Assembly (NCBI RefSeq): GCF_030272615.1 | Contig: NC_081406.1 | Location: 109,503,283-109,567,282 of the forward strand | Direction: 5' to 3' | DNA length: 64,000 nucleotides | Origin: Cryptomeria japonica | Taxonomy: Eukaryota; Streptophyta; Pinopsida; Cupressales; Cupressaceae | Shown: positions 10,402 to 21,602 of the stretch, one piece after another | How the letters are laid out: each line of letters starts with the position of its first letter | How positions within the stretch are numbered: position 1 is the stretch's first letter | Translations under genes and position numbers: made by a program | Notes under the pieces: model-generated | What the model was told of the DNA's origin: nothing | What the model saw: the letters and a program-made list of their open reading frames with translations, nothing else | The model's database searches: none

Positions 10402-12065
10402 GTAAAAATTTCCAAATGTCAAATTTGCCAAGTGAACAAATAATTATTGTAGTGTCATAAATTGTCACTGGGCCAATTTAAACCTCATATTTGTGCCCCT
10501 ACTTTAGAAAGTCTCCCCCTTATCTCCTATCTAGGTTCCTTCAGTGTCTTAATTCCAACTTTTATGCCTCGTGCACCTACCAAATTATCCATTGGGGTTG
10601 TGTCCTCCCTAGGCCCTAATTTTGGTCCTTGATTGAGGAGGACCAAGGTGCCACCAGCGCCCTTGTCCCCCTCAATGGGGCCCAATTTTCAAGGAAGGGA
10701 TGAGACTCATCTCCCTAGTGGTAAATGAAGTTTGTGACTCTATATGACCTTTGGAGGTCAGCCTAATCACTAAATTGAAATAGATCCTCATATATAATGA
10801 CATTAATCAATCCTAAGGTTTCTAAGTCTTCACATTCAAGAAATCGAGCATTCAATCATTTAAGTGTTCATCATCAAGCATTTCCAAAGTTCTTCAAGGC
10901 TGCATATCCTTCATTCAACCATTGTGGAGAAAATTACAACATCCATATGCAAGCATGTGTGTATGATTAGGGATTTGTCATGTTCATACCATTTCATACA
11001 ACATATGTGATTGCATTCAAGAAGCAAAGCAGTATTATCAATCATTGCAGATTTGAGGTATACCTTTCCATTATTTATTTCAATATTTGCAATATTTCAT
11101 TCAAGGTTATTTCCTAAATCGGGGTTTGACTTAGGAAAACCTCTATTTCCAACCCACTTCCCCTTCTTTCTGTGTGTAGGAAGCAGGTATGGAGCTAGGA
11201 TCTTTAGAATAAGCTTTATTTACAATGACGAATCATTCCCCCATTGGAGTGTAGAAAGTGCGAAGGACTAGAGTGACTGTCACATCGATCCTGACAAGTC
11301 AGGAGCTCATGTTGGGAATAGGTCTAAATCCTCTTACAATCCTTAGATCCAGGTTTGTGGCTTGATTCAATGACTATAGCTCGTTGTTCACACGTTTTTT
11401 CTTCAATTTCAATATATTTACCCTAATTTCAACATCCTTAATAAATCAATTCAACTCAAGGGAAAGAAGAGACACATTCAAGGTCCTTGGAATTAGATCA
11501 TAATTTAGATCCATTAGGTTTAGATCTATCTAATTCCTATCTTTCCCTAATGTAATGGTCCTTAAGAAAAATTAGTGGTTTTTACTATGTATTCAATGGT
11601 GGAAACCCTAATTTCCACCATTGCAATTAGAAATATGATAAAAAAAATAAAAAAATATCTTATCAAGCTACAAAAAAGTAACGAGAATACAAATAATGGA
11701 TGATAGGTGGGCTTGCAAGTAAGGTTGATGATGATAGGCCGACATTGGAACTCATCAGTGCAAATCTCTCCTGCTTTTAGAATATCATTGTAGGCACTCC
11801 ACTATGAAATTCATGGCCTCTAATAGGATGCATACAAAAAAAATGAAAAGTTACAACCTTATGTATATCACTCCAAGGAGGTTGAAATTACCACAAACCA
11901 CAAAAAATTGGCACCTCAATATATCCAACTAGGAGAAATAGTTCTGATTTGGAGATAATATGCAATCAAAGGCATGGAAAAAATACACATAACCAGATTG
12001 TAAATTCGCATCCTAAGAAAATTAATAAGTTTGTAGCCTTTATGATGGTCATACATACATACATA
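10402..12065 (+). repeat. non-coding stretch with a possible old Gypsy LTR from 10448
   Basis: TGTAGTGTCATAAATTGTCA at 10448 matches the first ~17 bp of the Gypsy LTRs at 23268 and 34984, and later parts share the style of those LTRs. The diagnostic CTTGCTAGGGTGG word is absent and no LTR end or primer site was found, so a full LTR cannot be proved. A 12-bp inverted repeat lies at 11594-11623. The frame at 11011-11271 shows no known domain. Confidence 0.35.
11594..11623. other. perfect 12-bp inverted repeat with 6-nt loop
   Basis: CAATGGTGGAAA (11594-11605), CCCTAA loop, TTTCCACCATTG (11612-11623). All 12 pairs match. It lies in otherwise featureless sequence; it could be a hairpin or a footprint of an old inverted-repeat element. 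Confidence 0.8.
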
Positions 12066-12070
12066 CATAC

Positions 12071-13744
12071 CATGGAGAGGGAAAAGCGAGACTGGGTGAC
12101 TAGGACCTAATCCCACTTTTTTGAACACATTGGGAATATGAAAGAGCCTAGGGAGATAGCCCACTTTGGCTAATTCTTGAGAGAAAGAGAGAGTCAAGGA
12201 TTATCTCTTAGGGTTTCTATTCCTCTTGTTGTAAATGATAGAAAGATATGAAAGATTGATCAACTAGACTAGGAGATAAACAATGAAGCATATATGAACT
12301 GAAATTGTAGAAACTTACAGATTTGAAACTGAGATAATAAAAGTAGAGAAGGGGGAACAATTTGTATGTGTAACTAATTTTAAAAACTGGGCCAAATTGA
12401 CTAGGACCAAGGCATCGCACCCCTATCCCTGATGATTTGACAGAGAGCTGCAACTGAAAGGCTGCAAACTTGAGATCTTGAGCCTTTACCCTATCAAAAA
12501 TCACTGAAATTGAGAGGGAGCAGGGTGCCACACCCCTATCCTGGGCTGGAATAGGGCACCATGCCCCTATCCTTGATGGATTTGGGGTAGTTTGAGGCCT
12601 TGGGACTGTCCTTGTGCCTTTTGCTGATCTGGGAAGCCTTCCGGGTACCTTTTTCTACACCTGCAACTGAAAAAGAAGGGGGTTTGGGTGGTTATAGGGA
12701 TTTGCCTTGGTCAAAAACCTATGTTGGTGATTTCCACCTCCATAAATAGCTGATTTGTATAGTTAAATAGTGTGTGCAATAATCTTGTGTGTGTGCAAGA
12801 CCCTAGGATGACTGCAAATAATCTAGAGCAACCCTAAAGAGTAAACCCTAAATGCTTATAACTGACAAAGTAAATGATCTAAATCTATGATGAAAAGTGG
12901 TCTAAAGCATGAATGAAAATATGTAAATTGATGTAATGAAGCTCATATAAAGACATGAAAACATACCCAACCCCTAAGGGAGGGGCACAAGCCAATCGTC
13001 AGTTGGTGATCTCCTATTATTCTTCAATGTCTTCAAGGCTCCTAATCGATGATGAATTATTGAAAAATATTTGATGAATTCTTGATGAATTTTGTTGAAG
13101 ACTCCACATAGGCTTCTCTTTCACTACATAGAAGGCTCCTTGTGCTTGCTTTGCCAAAAATTCCTCTTTCTTAGATCTTCGATTAGATTCGATCCCTTCA
13201 AATGAAGAAAGAGAGCTCTTATATATGAAACCCTAGATCTTAATTTCATCTTTAGGTTGACCTAGGATTTGAATTTTCCACCAATTTATTTGGGTTAAGC
13301 ATTATAATATCATAGGATTATGCTCCCAATTTTTTTGGGAAAAATGCCAGGGACAATGGTGCACTTGTAAACGGTCCGACAAAATTTTCACCAAATTTCT
13401 AGGGCCATTAGATATGATGATATTAGAGTGAATCCCAAAGTGAAAACTAATTTTGAGATGTTTTGATATGCGAAATCGGGCCTTAAAAGTTGAAATAAGA
13501 CATAATTAGGGTTTATGATTTAATGATTTATTGGAGGAATAAAATAAAAAGGGGCACACTTAGGGTAAAGGGCCCAATTTTATGATGTGGGGAGTGATGA
13601 AATATGACTTTAGATTTAATTTAATTAATTAATTAAATGCTTAAAGGTAAATTACAATGCAAAATGCAAACACACTAAGGTGGGTGCTAAACTAAGCATA
13701 GAATTATACCACCCTAGCAAGGGTGTAAAATTTATGATGCTACA
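12071..13744 (-). mobile_element. solo Gypsy LTR (minus strand)
   Basis: Read on the minus strand it begins TGTAGCATCATAAATT then ACACCCTTGCTAGGGTGG, the signature start of the Gypsy-1 and Gypsy-2 LTRs, and ends with the matching CGCTTTTCCC block. It also contains the conserved region around GATTGGCTTGT (about 12985) and the TATATAAGAGCTC promoter (about 13213-13225). CATAC flanks both sides (12066-12070 and 13745-13749), but both flanks are CATA-rich repeats, so the duplication is weak evidence. No internal region remains, as expected after LTR-LTR recombination. Confidence 0.8.
13219..13225 (-). promoter_or_regulatory. TATA box of the solo Gypsy LTR
   Basis: Minus-strand TATATAA inside GGTTTCATATATAAGAGCTC, the same core as in both Gypsy-2 LTRs. 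It is followed by the conserved CTTTCTTCATTTGAA downstream element. Confidence 0.6.
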
Positions 13745-14173
<429 letters not shown>

Positions 14174-15275
14174 TGTTAAGAACTGGAAAGCAATTGAGAG
14201 GGGGGGGGGGGATGAATTAGTTGTACATGAATAGCAACCCAATTTAAAACTTAATCAAACTTGATACTTAATACCGGTAAACCAAACTTAATGCCGGTTA
14301 ATAGATTAATAGTTAATATCAATACTGGTGAAACTTAATGCATGAAACAGAAAGAGAAACAACATCCACAACACATAACACAAAGAGTTTGATGTGGAAA
14401 CCCTGTAAGGGGAAAAACCACGTTGGGAAACCTTACCCACAATCAAATGATACTACTCCAGATAGTATGTGTATACAAATGGGGTCTGCACATGCAAAAA
14501 GGCCAACCGTCTAGAGCACACTGCTCAAATGGGAGTCGCAATGACTACAGTAGGATGGTTAAATCCTAGAATAATGTACTGCTCAAAAAAGCATCTCCAA
14601 TGTTGGATTTAGTACCGGTTAAGCTCTGATAAACACCTTCAAACCTTCCTTGAACCTTCTCTATGGTCTGCTCATATGATCTTCAATATTCGCACATACC
14701 ATGTTACAATACCATAACCTTAGATATTGTATCCCATGTCTTATCTCACAAATGAGATCTTACATATATACAAAACCTAAGACCGAATGTGTAGGTCGGC
14801 TGACTACGAATATTACAATAAAATCAATTACAAATAAGTCTTGATGCGATACAACATGTCGACTCAATACATTAACAACAGTATCCAATCAATAAATCAT
14901 GTGTTGTGTTGATCTGGAATAAATAATGCATACTGGTCCATAAACTAGACCAATCTATTAGTAACAACAAATATGTCAACCCAATTAGACCAATAACCAA
15001 AACACCAAAATTAAGTATCCAAACCATGTCTTCAACATAATCAAGTGTTCTCTAGATGATAACAAGTCATCATCAGTGCCAGTGAACCATATAACATGTC
15101 GGTGAACAATATACCGATGACTATGCATAAGTCACTGAACTTGTCGGTGAACGCAAAGTGCCAGTTCAACAGTAAACCAATATAACCATAGTGCCAAATC
15201 AACAATGTAGATCTTCAGAAGGATAAGTGTTGACATCAATGAAAAAACTAATGTAATACATCCATAATACAAACA
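14174..15275 (-). repeat. Copia-2 3' LTR
   Basis: 1102 bp. On the minus strand it starts TGTTTGTATTATGG after the purine tract and ends CTTAACA. It contains many CCGGT words or their decayed forms (CTGGT, CCAGT) and a long G run near 14201-14212 (C-rich on the sense strand). Confidence 0.93.
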
Positions 15276-15560
15276 ATCTCCCCATTTGGAATTGATGGCA
15301 ACACTAGATGGAAAAACATCTAAGTGCCAAAACAAAATGCCAAAAACCAAAAACCAACAATCTCCATAATAGATCAATAAAAGAATTCAAAATCAAAATA
15401 CAAAGAGTGTATATCTCTCCCCCAATGATTAATGTCTCATAGATCTCTCTCCCAAGAATGTTTTCCAAGAATGTTTTTCATAGATCTCTCTCCCCCTTTG
15501 ACATCAAATGCCAAAGCAAATACCAAAACATACAACCAACTACTCCCCCTGAGAAGTATC
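15276..15560 (-). promoter_or_regulatory. Copia-2 pol-to-LTR spacer with multiple polypurine tracts
   Basis: On the minus strand, purine tracts lie at about 15543-15550, 15489-15500, 15415-15424 and at 15276-15290 touching the LTR. They match in number and spacing style the four tracts of Copia-1, which argues they are maintained family features. Confidence 0.75.
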
Positions 15561-16419
15561 TCCCCTCCATCAAAGCCGAAAAAAGATTTCTTTGTTAGTT
15601 TCTGTCAGTTTGATGTCAAATTTCAACTATCTAAGTCTTTACCGATGAGGGTATTACCCCAAGATGCTCTCTGAGATATTCAAAAGTTTCCTTAGGCAAA
15701 GGCTTAGTAAAGATATCTGCAATCTACTCTTTAGTATTTATATAAACCAATCTTACTTCTTTTGCTTCAACATTCTCTTTTAGAAAGTTATATTTGATAG
15801 AAACATGCTTAGTCTTAGAGTGAAATACCGAATTCTTTGATATATCAATTGATGTTGAATTATCACAATAAATGATTATAGGTTCTTTGCATTTTACCTT
15901 TATGTCCTTCAACATTTGCTTAATCTATAATACCCGAGTACAATTAGTTGTTGTTGCAACATATTTTGATTCTGATGTTGATAATGATGTACAACTTTGC
16001 TTCTTGCATATCCATGAAATCTATCTACTACCAAGAAAGAATGCACTACCAGTGGTACTCTTTCTGTCATCTACATCTCCTTCCCAAATTGCATCGGTGT
16101 ATGCACATAAATCAAAATTTTCATCTTTAGGATACCATAAACCAAGATTTGTTATGTCTTGTAGATACCGAAAAATCCTTTTTACTATTGATTCATGATT
16201 TTCTTTAGGATTACTCTGAAATCTTGAAACAATACATACTACATTCATTATATGTGGTCTTGTTTGTGTCAAATAAAATAAACCTCCAATCATAGATTTG
16301 TATTTTGTCGGATTAACAGGAGCTGAATCATCCTTCAATGTCAATTTATCAATTGTAGTCATAGGAGTACATACCGGTTTAAAGTTTTCCATTCCAAATT
16401 TCTTCAGTAGTTCCTTCAA
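15561..16419 (-). pseudogene. Copia-2 RNase H domain, broken
   Basis: 16419-16021 encodes the linker and RNase H start (GGLFYLTQTRPHIMNVVCIVS, then LCAYTDAIWEGDVDDRKST), where TDADW has become TDAIW, altering a residue beside the catalytic Asp. After a frameshift near 16021, the frame 15915-15724 carries IIYCDNSTSIDISKNSVFHS and SIKYNFLKE; decayed sequence to about 15640 matches the pol C-terminus. The joins are disrupted by a stop at 16420 and at least one frameshift. Confidence 0.87.
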
Positions 16420-17481
16420 TTATTTTGTTTGACATATGAATATACGTTTATCAGTTTGTGAAATTTGCAATCCTAAAAAGAATTTTATCTCCCCAGTCAT
16501 AGACATTTCAAATTCTTCCTGCATTTTGTTAGCAAAGTCCTTACACAATCCATCTTCTCCTCCAAAAATGATATCATCAACAAAAACTTCAATAACCAGG
16601 ATGTCATCATTAGTCACTTTGAAATATAATTTGTTATCAACATTACCTTTAGTGTAACCATGCTTCAAAAGATATTTGTCCAATCTAGCATACCAAGCTC
16701 TAGGAGCTTGCTTCAATCCATACAAAGCTTTCCTTAATCTACAAACCACATCATTAGCATTTATCAATGAAAATCGATCAGGTTGTTCAATGTAAACTTC
16801 CTCTTCAAGATCACCATTTAGAAATGCACATTTTACATCCATCTGATATACTTTATAGTTCTTATAAGCTGCAAATACAAGAAATAATCTAACTACCTCA
16901 ATTCTAGCTACCGGTGCAAAGGTTTCATTATAATCAATTCCCTCTTTATGTGAATATCCTTTAAACACTAATCTTTCTTTGTTCCTGATTACCTTACCAT
17001 CTTCATTAAGTTTATTTCTAAATACCCATTTAGTTCCAATTACATTTTTGTCTTTAGGCCAGGGAACTAATGTCCATGTATTGTTCTTTTCAATTTGTTC
17101 TAGTTCGTCTTCCATTCCTTTAATCCAATGTTCATCTTGACATGTGTCAATAATAGATACTGGTTCAATTTGAGAAATTAAGCATACCTCTTCATTTGCC
17201 AATCTTCCTCTTGTCATAACACCTTGATATTTATTCCTAATTATCTGATTTTCTGAGTGATTCAGTCTTACATACCTAGGTTTATTCACATGATGTTGTT
17301 CTTCAGTCACTATGGAATTCTTTGATGATGCTGGTGTGACTAGATCCACATTCTTTACCGGTGCACTCTGTATAGGTTCATTTATGATCATCTCAACTAC
17401 CGGTTCATAACCTACAGACCTTGAATTTTCTCTAAAGTGTTCATCTATCTTCACAATAGCACTTTCAATGATCTTCTGCAA
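16420..17481 (-). CDS. Copia-2 reverse transcriptase (RVT_2)
   Basis: 353-residue open stretch, the best-preserved Copia RT here. It begins in the integrase-RT linker, then shows WIKGMEDELEQIEKNNTWTL (about residue 118), GTKWVFRNK, FKGYSHKEGIDYNETFAPVA, MDVKCAFLNGDLEEEVYIEQ, RKALYGLKQAPRAWYARLDK, catalytic FVDDIIFGG and FEMSMTGEIKFFLGLQIS. All Copia RT blocks occur in order. A TAA at its end separates it from RNase H, and the frame with integrase is shifted, so it would not be made as a normal Gag-Pol polyprotein. Confidence 0.9.
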   Translation of the reverse strand: MQKIIESAIVKIDEHFRENSRSVGYEPVVEMIINEPIQSAPVKNVDLVTPASSKNSIVTEEQHHVNKPRYVRLNHSENQIIRNKYQGVMTRGRLANEEVCLISQIEPVSIIDTCQDEHWIKGMEDELEQIEKNNTWTLVPWPKDKNVIGTKWVFRNKLNEDGKVIRNKERLVFKGYSHKEGIDYNETFAPVARIEVVRLFLVFAAYKNYKVYQMDVKCAFLNGDLEEEVYIEQPDRFSLINANDVVCRLRKALYGLKQAPRAWYARLDKYLLKHGYTKGNVDNKLYFKVTNDDILVIEVFVDDIIFGGEDGLCKDFANKMQEEFEMSMTGEIKFFLGLQISQTDKRIFICQTK

Positions 17482-18484
17482 TCTTTTATTAAAACATCTA
17501 TATACCTTGCTCTTAGATGAATAACCAAGAAATATTCCTTCATCACTTCTAGGATCAAATTTACCAACATACTCATCTCTCCTAATGTATCATTTGCTTC
17601 CAAATATTTTGTAGTACTTAAGAGTAGGAGTATTACCAAACCATAGTTCATAAGGGGTCTTACCAGTTTCACCTATGATGTGAACTCTGTTGAAAGTGTA
17701 AACTGTTGTATTCACTACTTCCCTCTAGTAAACGAGGTAGATTTGCTTCTAATATCATGCTTCTAGCTGCTTCCAAAATAGTTCTGTTCTTCCTTTCCAC
17801 AATTCTATTCTGCTGAGGTGTCCGGGGTGCTGATAGTTGTCTTCTGATTCTATTCACTTCACAAAATGTATTAAATTCCTTAGATGTAAATTCTCCTCCT
17901 TAATCATATCTCGAACATTTGATTTTCTTACCAGTTTCATTCTCCACCATTGCCTTGAATAGTTTGAATTTTTCAAAAGCTTCTAATTTCTCTCTGAGAA
18001 AAGTAACCCAACACATTCTAGAATAATCATCAATAATTAGCATAAAGTATCTATCTCCCTGTAGACTTCTTGTTCTTGTCAGACCACACAAGTCGGTATG
18101 AATTAAATCAAGAACATTGTTAGATTTCTTAGAAATACTCTTAAAAGTTGTTCTAACTTGCTTTCCCATTTGATATTCCTTACATACCAAATTATGAGGT
18201 TTCACAATCTTAGGTAAATCCCTTACTGTCTTAGTTGAACTGATCTTTACAATGCAATCAAAATTCACATGACAAAGTCTCTTATGCCATAACCAACTTT
18301 CATCAATATGTGCAATCAAACATGTCTTATCACTGTTATTCAAATGAAAGATATTACCTTTAGTCTGATTACCGGTTGCAATCTCTAATCCAATTATGTT
18401 CATGATTTTGCATTTACCATTCTTGAATTGTAACTGAAATCCTTTTTCAACTAATTGACCAACACTCAAAATATTATGCTTCAA
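17451..18484 (-). pseudogene. Copia-2 pre-integrase and integrase, three frame pieces
   Basis: 18484-17900 encodes HNILSVGQLVEKGFQLQF, the pre-integrase zinc finger (SWLWHKRLCHVNFD ... CKEYQMGKQ, first Cys of the CxxC altered from Cys to Glu context) and the integrase core start (VLDLIHTDLCG with catalytic Asp, then MLIIDDYSRM). A stop near 17900 and frameshifts near 17860 and 17670 separate 17857-17669 (LSAPRTPQQNRIVERKN with catalytic Glu) and 17672-17451 (C-terminal LVRPLMNYG region, in a shifted frame). The order is that of a Copia integrase. Confidence 0.85.
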
Positions 18485-18900
18485 ACCTTAAACATAATAA
18501 ACATTGTTACTATTATGTTTACCATCCAAGGATATAGTGCCTTTTCCTTTGATTAAACAAGCTTTATCATCGCCAAATCTTCCTAGACCTCCACTATATT
18601 CCTGAAAAGATAAGAATTTACTTTTATCTCCATTCATTTTCTTCAATTTTAGCTGCCAGGGCTTGCTTTATCGGTGGAACAATAGGTGCCGGTTGATCTT
18701 CTTTTATTGCAACAAAAGCCCATCCATTGTCTGTCGGTTCTTCATCAGAATCATCAATAACTTCTTCATCAACATAGTAACATGATTTATCTCTGATATT
18801 CAGGGTTAGGCTTATATGTTCTTTTAGCTTCCTGTCTCAATCTTGCATGTCTATCAGGACATCTAGATGCTATATGACCAACTTTATTGCAATTAAAACA
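18485..18900 (-). pseudogene. Copia-2 zinc knuckle and protease region, active site deleted
   Basis: At 18901-18850 the minus strand encodes a CCHC knuckle, CFNCNKVGHIASRC. It is followed by an acidic linker and, near 18640, by the start of protease. Compared with Copia-1, 35 bp containing the DSG active site are missing at about 18630-18632, with TGG microhomology at the junction, and the frame shifts. Downstream GRFGDDKACLIKGKG matches Copia-1. Confidence 0.82.
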
Positions 18901-19731
18901 TTAAAACAATGCTTTACCTTCATACTTACTTCCAACTGGATCTTTAGGCATTTTCCTTGCAAATAGTGCTTCAAGTTCTTCCAATTCTTCATTTTCCCTT
19001 CTGATATCTTCAAGTTCTTTTGCATATAGTGCTTTCCAATCAGATTTATCAAATGATGATGATGATGATGATGTAGATGATGATGCTCTGAAGGCTAAAT
19101 CCATCTTAATTGTAGCATCATGACCAAATTCCTCAAGCTCAAATGCTGAGAGTTTTCCAACCAAGGTATCTCTAGATACTGATGTATTAGGCATTGTTCT
19201 CAACTCATTAATATCAGTTACTTTCATTTTGTATGCCGGTGGCAAAGCTATTAAAACTTTAGAAACAATTTCATCTTCACTTAAGGATCCTCCACAACAT
19301 TGTATTCCTAAAACAATTTCATTAACTCTTTCTATAAAAGTAGAAATTCTTTCATCTTCTTCCATTTTTAAATTTTCATACCTGACCCGGTAACATTCCA
19401 GTTTTGCAATTTTGAGAGTGGTATCTCCTTCATTCAATGTCTCCAATTTATCCCAAATAGCTTTAACAGTAGGTGGGTTTGATAATCCCATGATTTTCTG
19501 ATTTGATAATACGCACAAAAGTGCTTCTCTTGCTTTGCAATCATTTTCTTGATCTTTACCCAATGTTGGTGGATTAGGTTGATTCGGTGTAGGACCAACA
19601 TAGCCATTCTTTGTAACTTCCCATATGTCTCTTCCAAAGCAATTAAAATGTGTCTCCATTCTGATATTCGATATACTATAGTTAGTTCCATCAAGTTTAG
19701 GACTGTCCTTCCTAAAAAACTTTGTTGCCAT
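18901..19731 (-). CDS. Copia-2 Gag (UBN2-type capsid)
   Basis: 276-residue open frame starting MATKFFRKDSPKLDGTNY at 19731. It has the Gag N-terminal LDGTNYxxW-like motif (here LDGTNYSISNIRMETHF), then AREALLCVLSNQ, KAIWDKLETLNEGD, YRVRYENLKMEEDERIS and GIQCCGGSLSEDEIVSK, ending in a Ser-rich and coiled-coil-like Glu/Leu segment. Gag would assemble the cytoplasmic particle. A TAA just before the zinc knuckle at 18901 truncates the protein relative to a full Gag. Confidence 0.88.
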   Translation of the reverse strand: MATKFFRKDSPKLDGTNYSISNIRMETHFNCFGRDIWEVTKNGYVGPTPNQPNPPTLGKDQENDCKAREALLCVLSNQKIMGLSNPPTVKAIWDKLETLNEGDTTLKIAKLECYRVRYENLKMEEDERISTFIERVNEIVLGIQCCGGSLSEDEIVSKVLIALPPAYKMKVTDINELRTMPNTSVSRDTLVGKLSAFELEEFGHDATIKMDLAFRASSSTSSSSSSFDKSDWKALYAKELEDIRRENEELEELEALFARKMPKDPVGSKYEGKALF

Positions 19732-19772
19732 AGGATCTCCTCAAGCTATTAGGCTTCTACAAAAAGAGGACA

Positions 19773-19786
19773 TGGCTCTGATACCA
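19773..19786 (-). other. Copia-2 primer binding site (tRNA-Met)
   Basis: Minus-strand TGGTATCAGAGCCA, the textbook initiator tRNA-Met-complementary site of plant Copia elements, separated by two bases from the 5' LTR. Confidence 0.93.
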
Positions 19787-19788
19787 AT

Positions 19789-20894
19789 TGTTAGGAACCA
19801 GAAGGCAACTGAGAGGGGGGGGAGTGATTTAGTTGTCTATGAATTTCAAGCCAATTTAAAACTTAATCAAACTTGATACTTAATACTGGTATAACAAACT
19901 TAATGCCGGTTAATAGATTAACAAAATATCAATACCGGTGAAACTTAATGCATGAAAAAGAAAGAGAAACAATATCCACAACACATAACATAGATATTTT
20001 GACGTGGAAACTCTATAAGGGCAAAAACTACGGTGGGAAACCTTACCCACAATTAGATGATACTACTACAGATAGTATGTGTATACAAATGGGGTTTGCA
20101 CATGCAAAAAGGCCAACTGCCTAGAGCACACTGCTCAAATGGGAGTCGCAATGACTACAATAGGATGGTTAAATCCTAGAATAATATACAGCTCAAAATA
20201 GCATCTCCAATGTTGGATTCAGTACCAGTTAAGCTCTGATAAACACCTTCAAACCTTCCTTGAACCTTCTCTATGGTCTGCTCATATGATCTTCAATATT
20301 CACACATACCATGTTACAATACCATAACCTTACATACTATATCCCATGCCTTATCTCACAAATGAGATCTTACATATATACAAAACCTAAGACCGAATGT
20401 CTAGGTCAGATCACTAAGAATATTACAATAAAATCAATTATAAATAAGTCTTGATGTGATACAACATGTCGTCTCAATACGCTAACAATAATATCCAATC
20501 AATAAATCATCTCCATAATGTGTCATGCTGATCTGGAATAGATAACACATACCGGTCCATAACCTAGACCAATCTAGCAGTAACAACAGATATGTCAACC
20601 CGATTAGACCAATAACCAAAATACCAAAACCAAGTATCCAAACCATGTCTTCGACATAATCAAGTGATCTCCAAATGATAACAAGTCATCCTCAGTGTCG
20701 ATGAACCATATAACCTGCTGGTGAACAATATACCGATGACTGTGCATATGTCATTGAACTTGCCGGTGAACGCAATGTACTGGTTCAACAGTAAACCAAT
20801 ATAACCATAGTGTCAAATCAACAATTTAGATCTCTAGAAGGATAAGTGTTGACATCAATGACAAAACTAATGCAACACATCCATAACACCAACA
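19789..20894 (-). repeat. Copia-2 5' LTR
   Basis: 1106 bp, matching 14174-15275 throughout with scattered substitutions, mostly transitions. On the minus strand it begins TGTTGGTGTTATGG and ends TTCCTAACA. A TATATATG run near 20376 (minus) is a plausible promoter. The right flank TACAC (20895-20899) is the target duplication copy. Confidence 0.93.
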
Positions 20895-21602
20895 TACACA
20901 ATGTCTAGCTTGACAATATCTCATGGTTTAAGATGCTCAAATTTGGTAGTAACAAAATAAACCTACAACCCTACTAAAAAATTGGCTTAGTATATTAAAA
21001 AGTAAATAAAGGTTCATGATGTCAACTAGTGCTAAATCTCAATATACAATATTATATTTTTTCTTGCCATAATTTCATAATAATGTTAAACAAGAATTCA
21101 ATAGCTAAAGAATGAAGTTCAACATCATCAAAAAAGATTGACATTACACTTCCAAAGGAATGCATTATTACTTTCACTATCATATCAATCTTTATTATGA
21201 TTCTCCAAGGGTAAAAAATCAACTTGGTCCTATTCCTATTAGGGTTTGTTGAAATTTATTAATAAATGATTAAAATGGCAAGCGTTCAATCCTTTTATGG
21301 ATCCAATTAATTTATTTAAAATATAGTAAATTTATTTAAAGAGTACAAGTAGATAAAAAAGAGTCTTTTATATATCAAAAGTTCATTATCCACCAAAAAC
21401 AACAAAACAAAAGTAATAATGATATTATAACTTAATGTTTAGCTACCTTGTTAGACTTAAATTAACAAGACTCATTCCCTTCTTTATCAAAATGATTTGG
21501 TCCAAATCTTTAGTTCCTAATAATGATCATTAGTTGATATCTCTTAATAATGAGCTAGATAATATCCCACTTTCAATGCATAGATGGCATGGCTAACCTA
21601 AG
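20895..21602. other. AT-rich DNA between Copia-2 and Copia-3
   Basis: About 700 bp with no open frame of note and no recognised repeat. It is probably pre-insertion host DNA, ending at the Copia-3 5' LTR. Confidence 0.6.

Larger units (their letters stand above)
14174..20894 (-). mobile_element. Copia-2: near-complete Sirevirus-like Copia element
   Basis: 6721-bp element with both LTRs (14174-15275 and 19789-20894), an intact tRNA-Met-type primer site, gag-pol in Copia order and several polypurine tracts. Flanks are TACAT on the left and TACAC on the right, a 5-bp target duplication with one transition. It belongs to the Copia-1 family but is far better preserved: long open pieces cover gag, pre-integrase/integrase and RT. 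It cannot be autonomous because the protease active site is deleted and several stops interrupt pol. Confidence 0.95.

Noticed and set aside
11011-11271. 86-codon frame with a hydrophobic N-terminal half
   Set aside because: No conservation or domain; in old LTR-like sequence.
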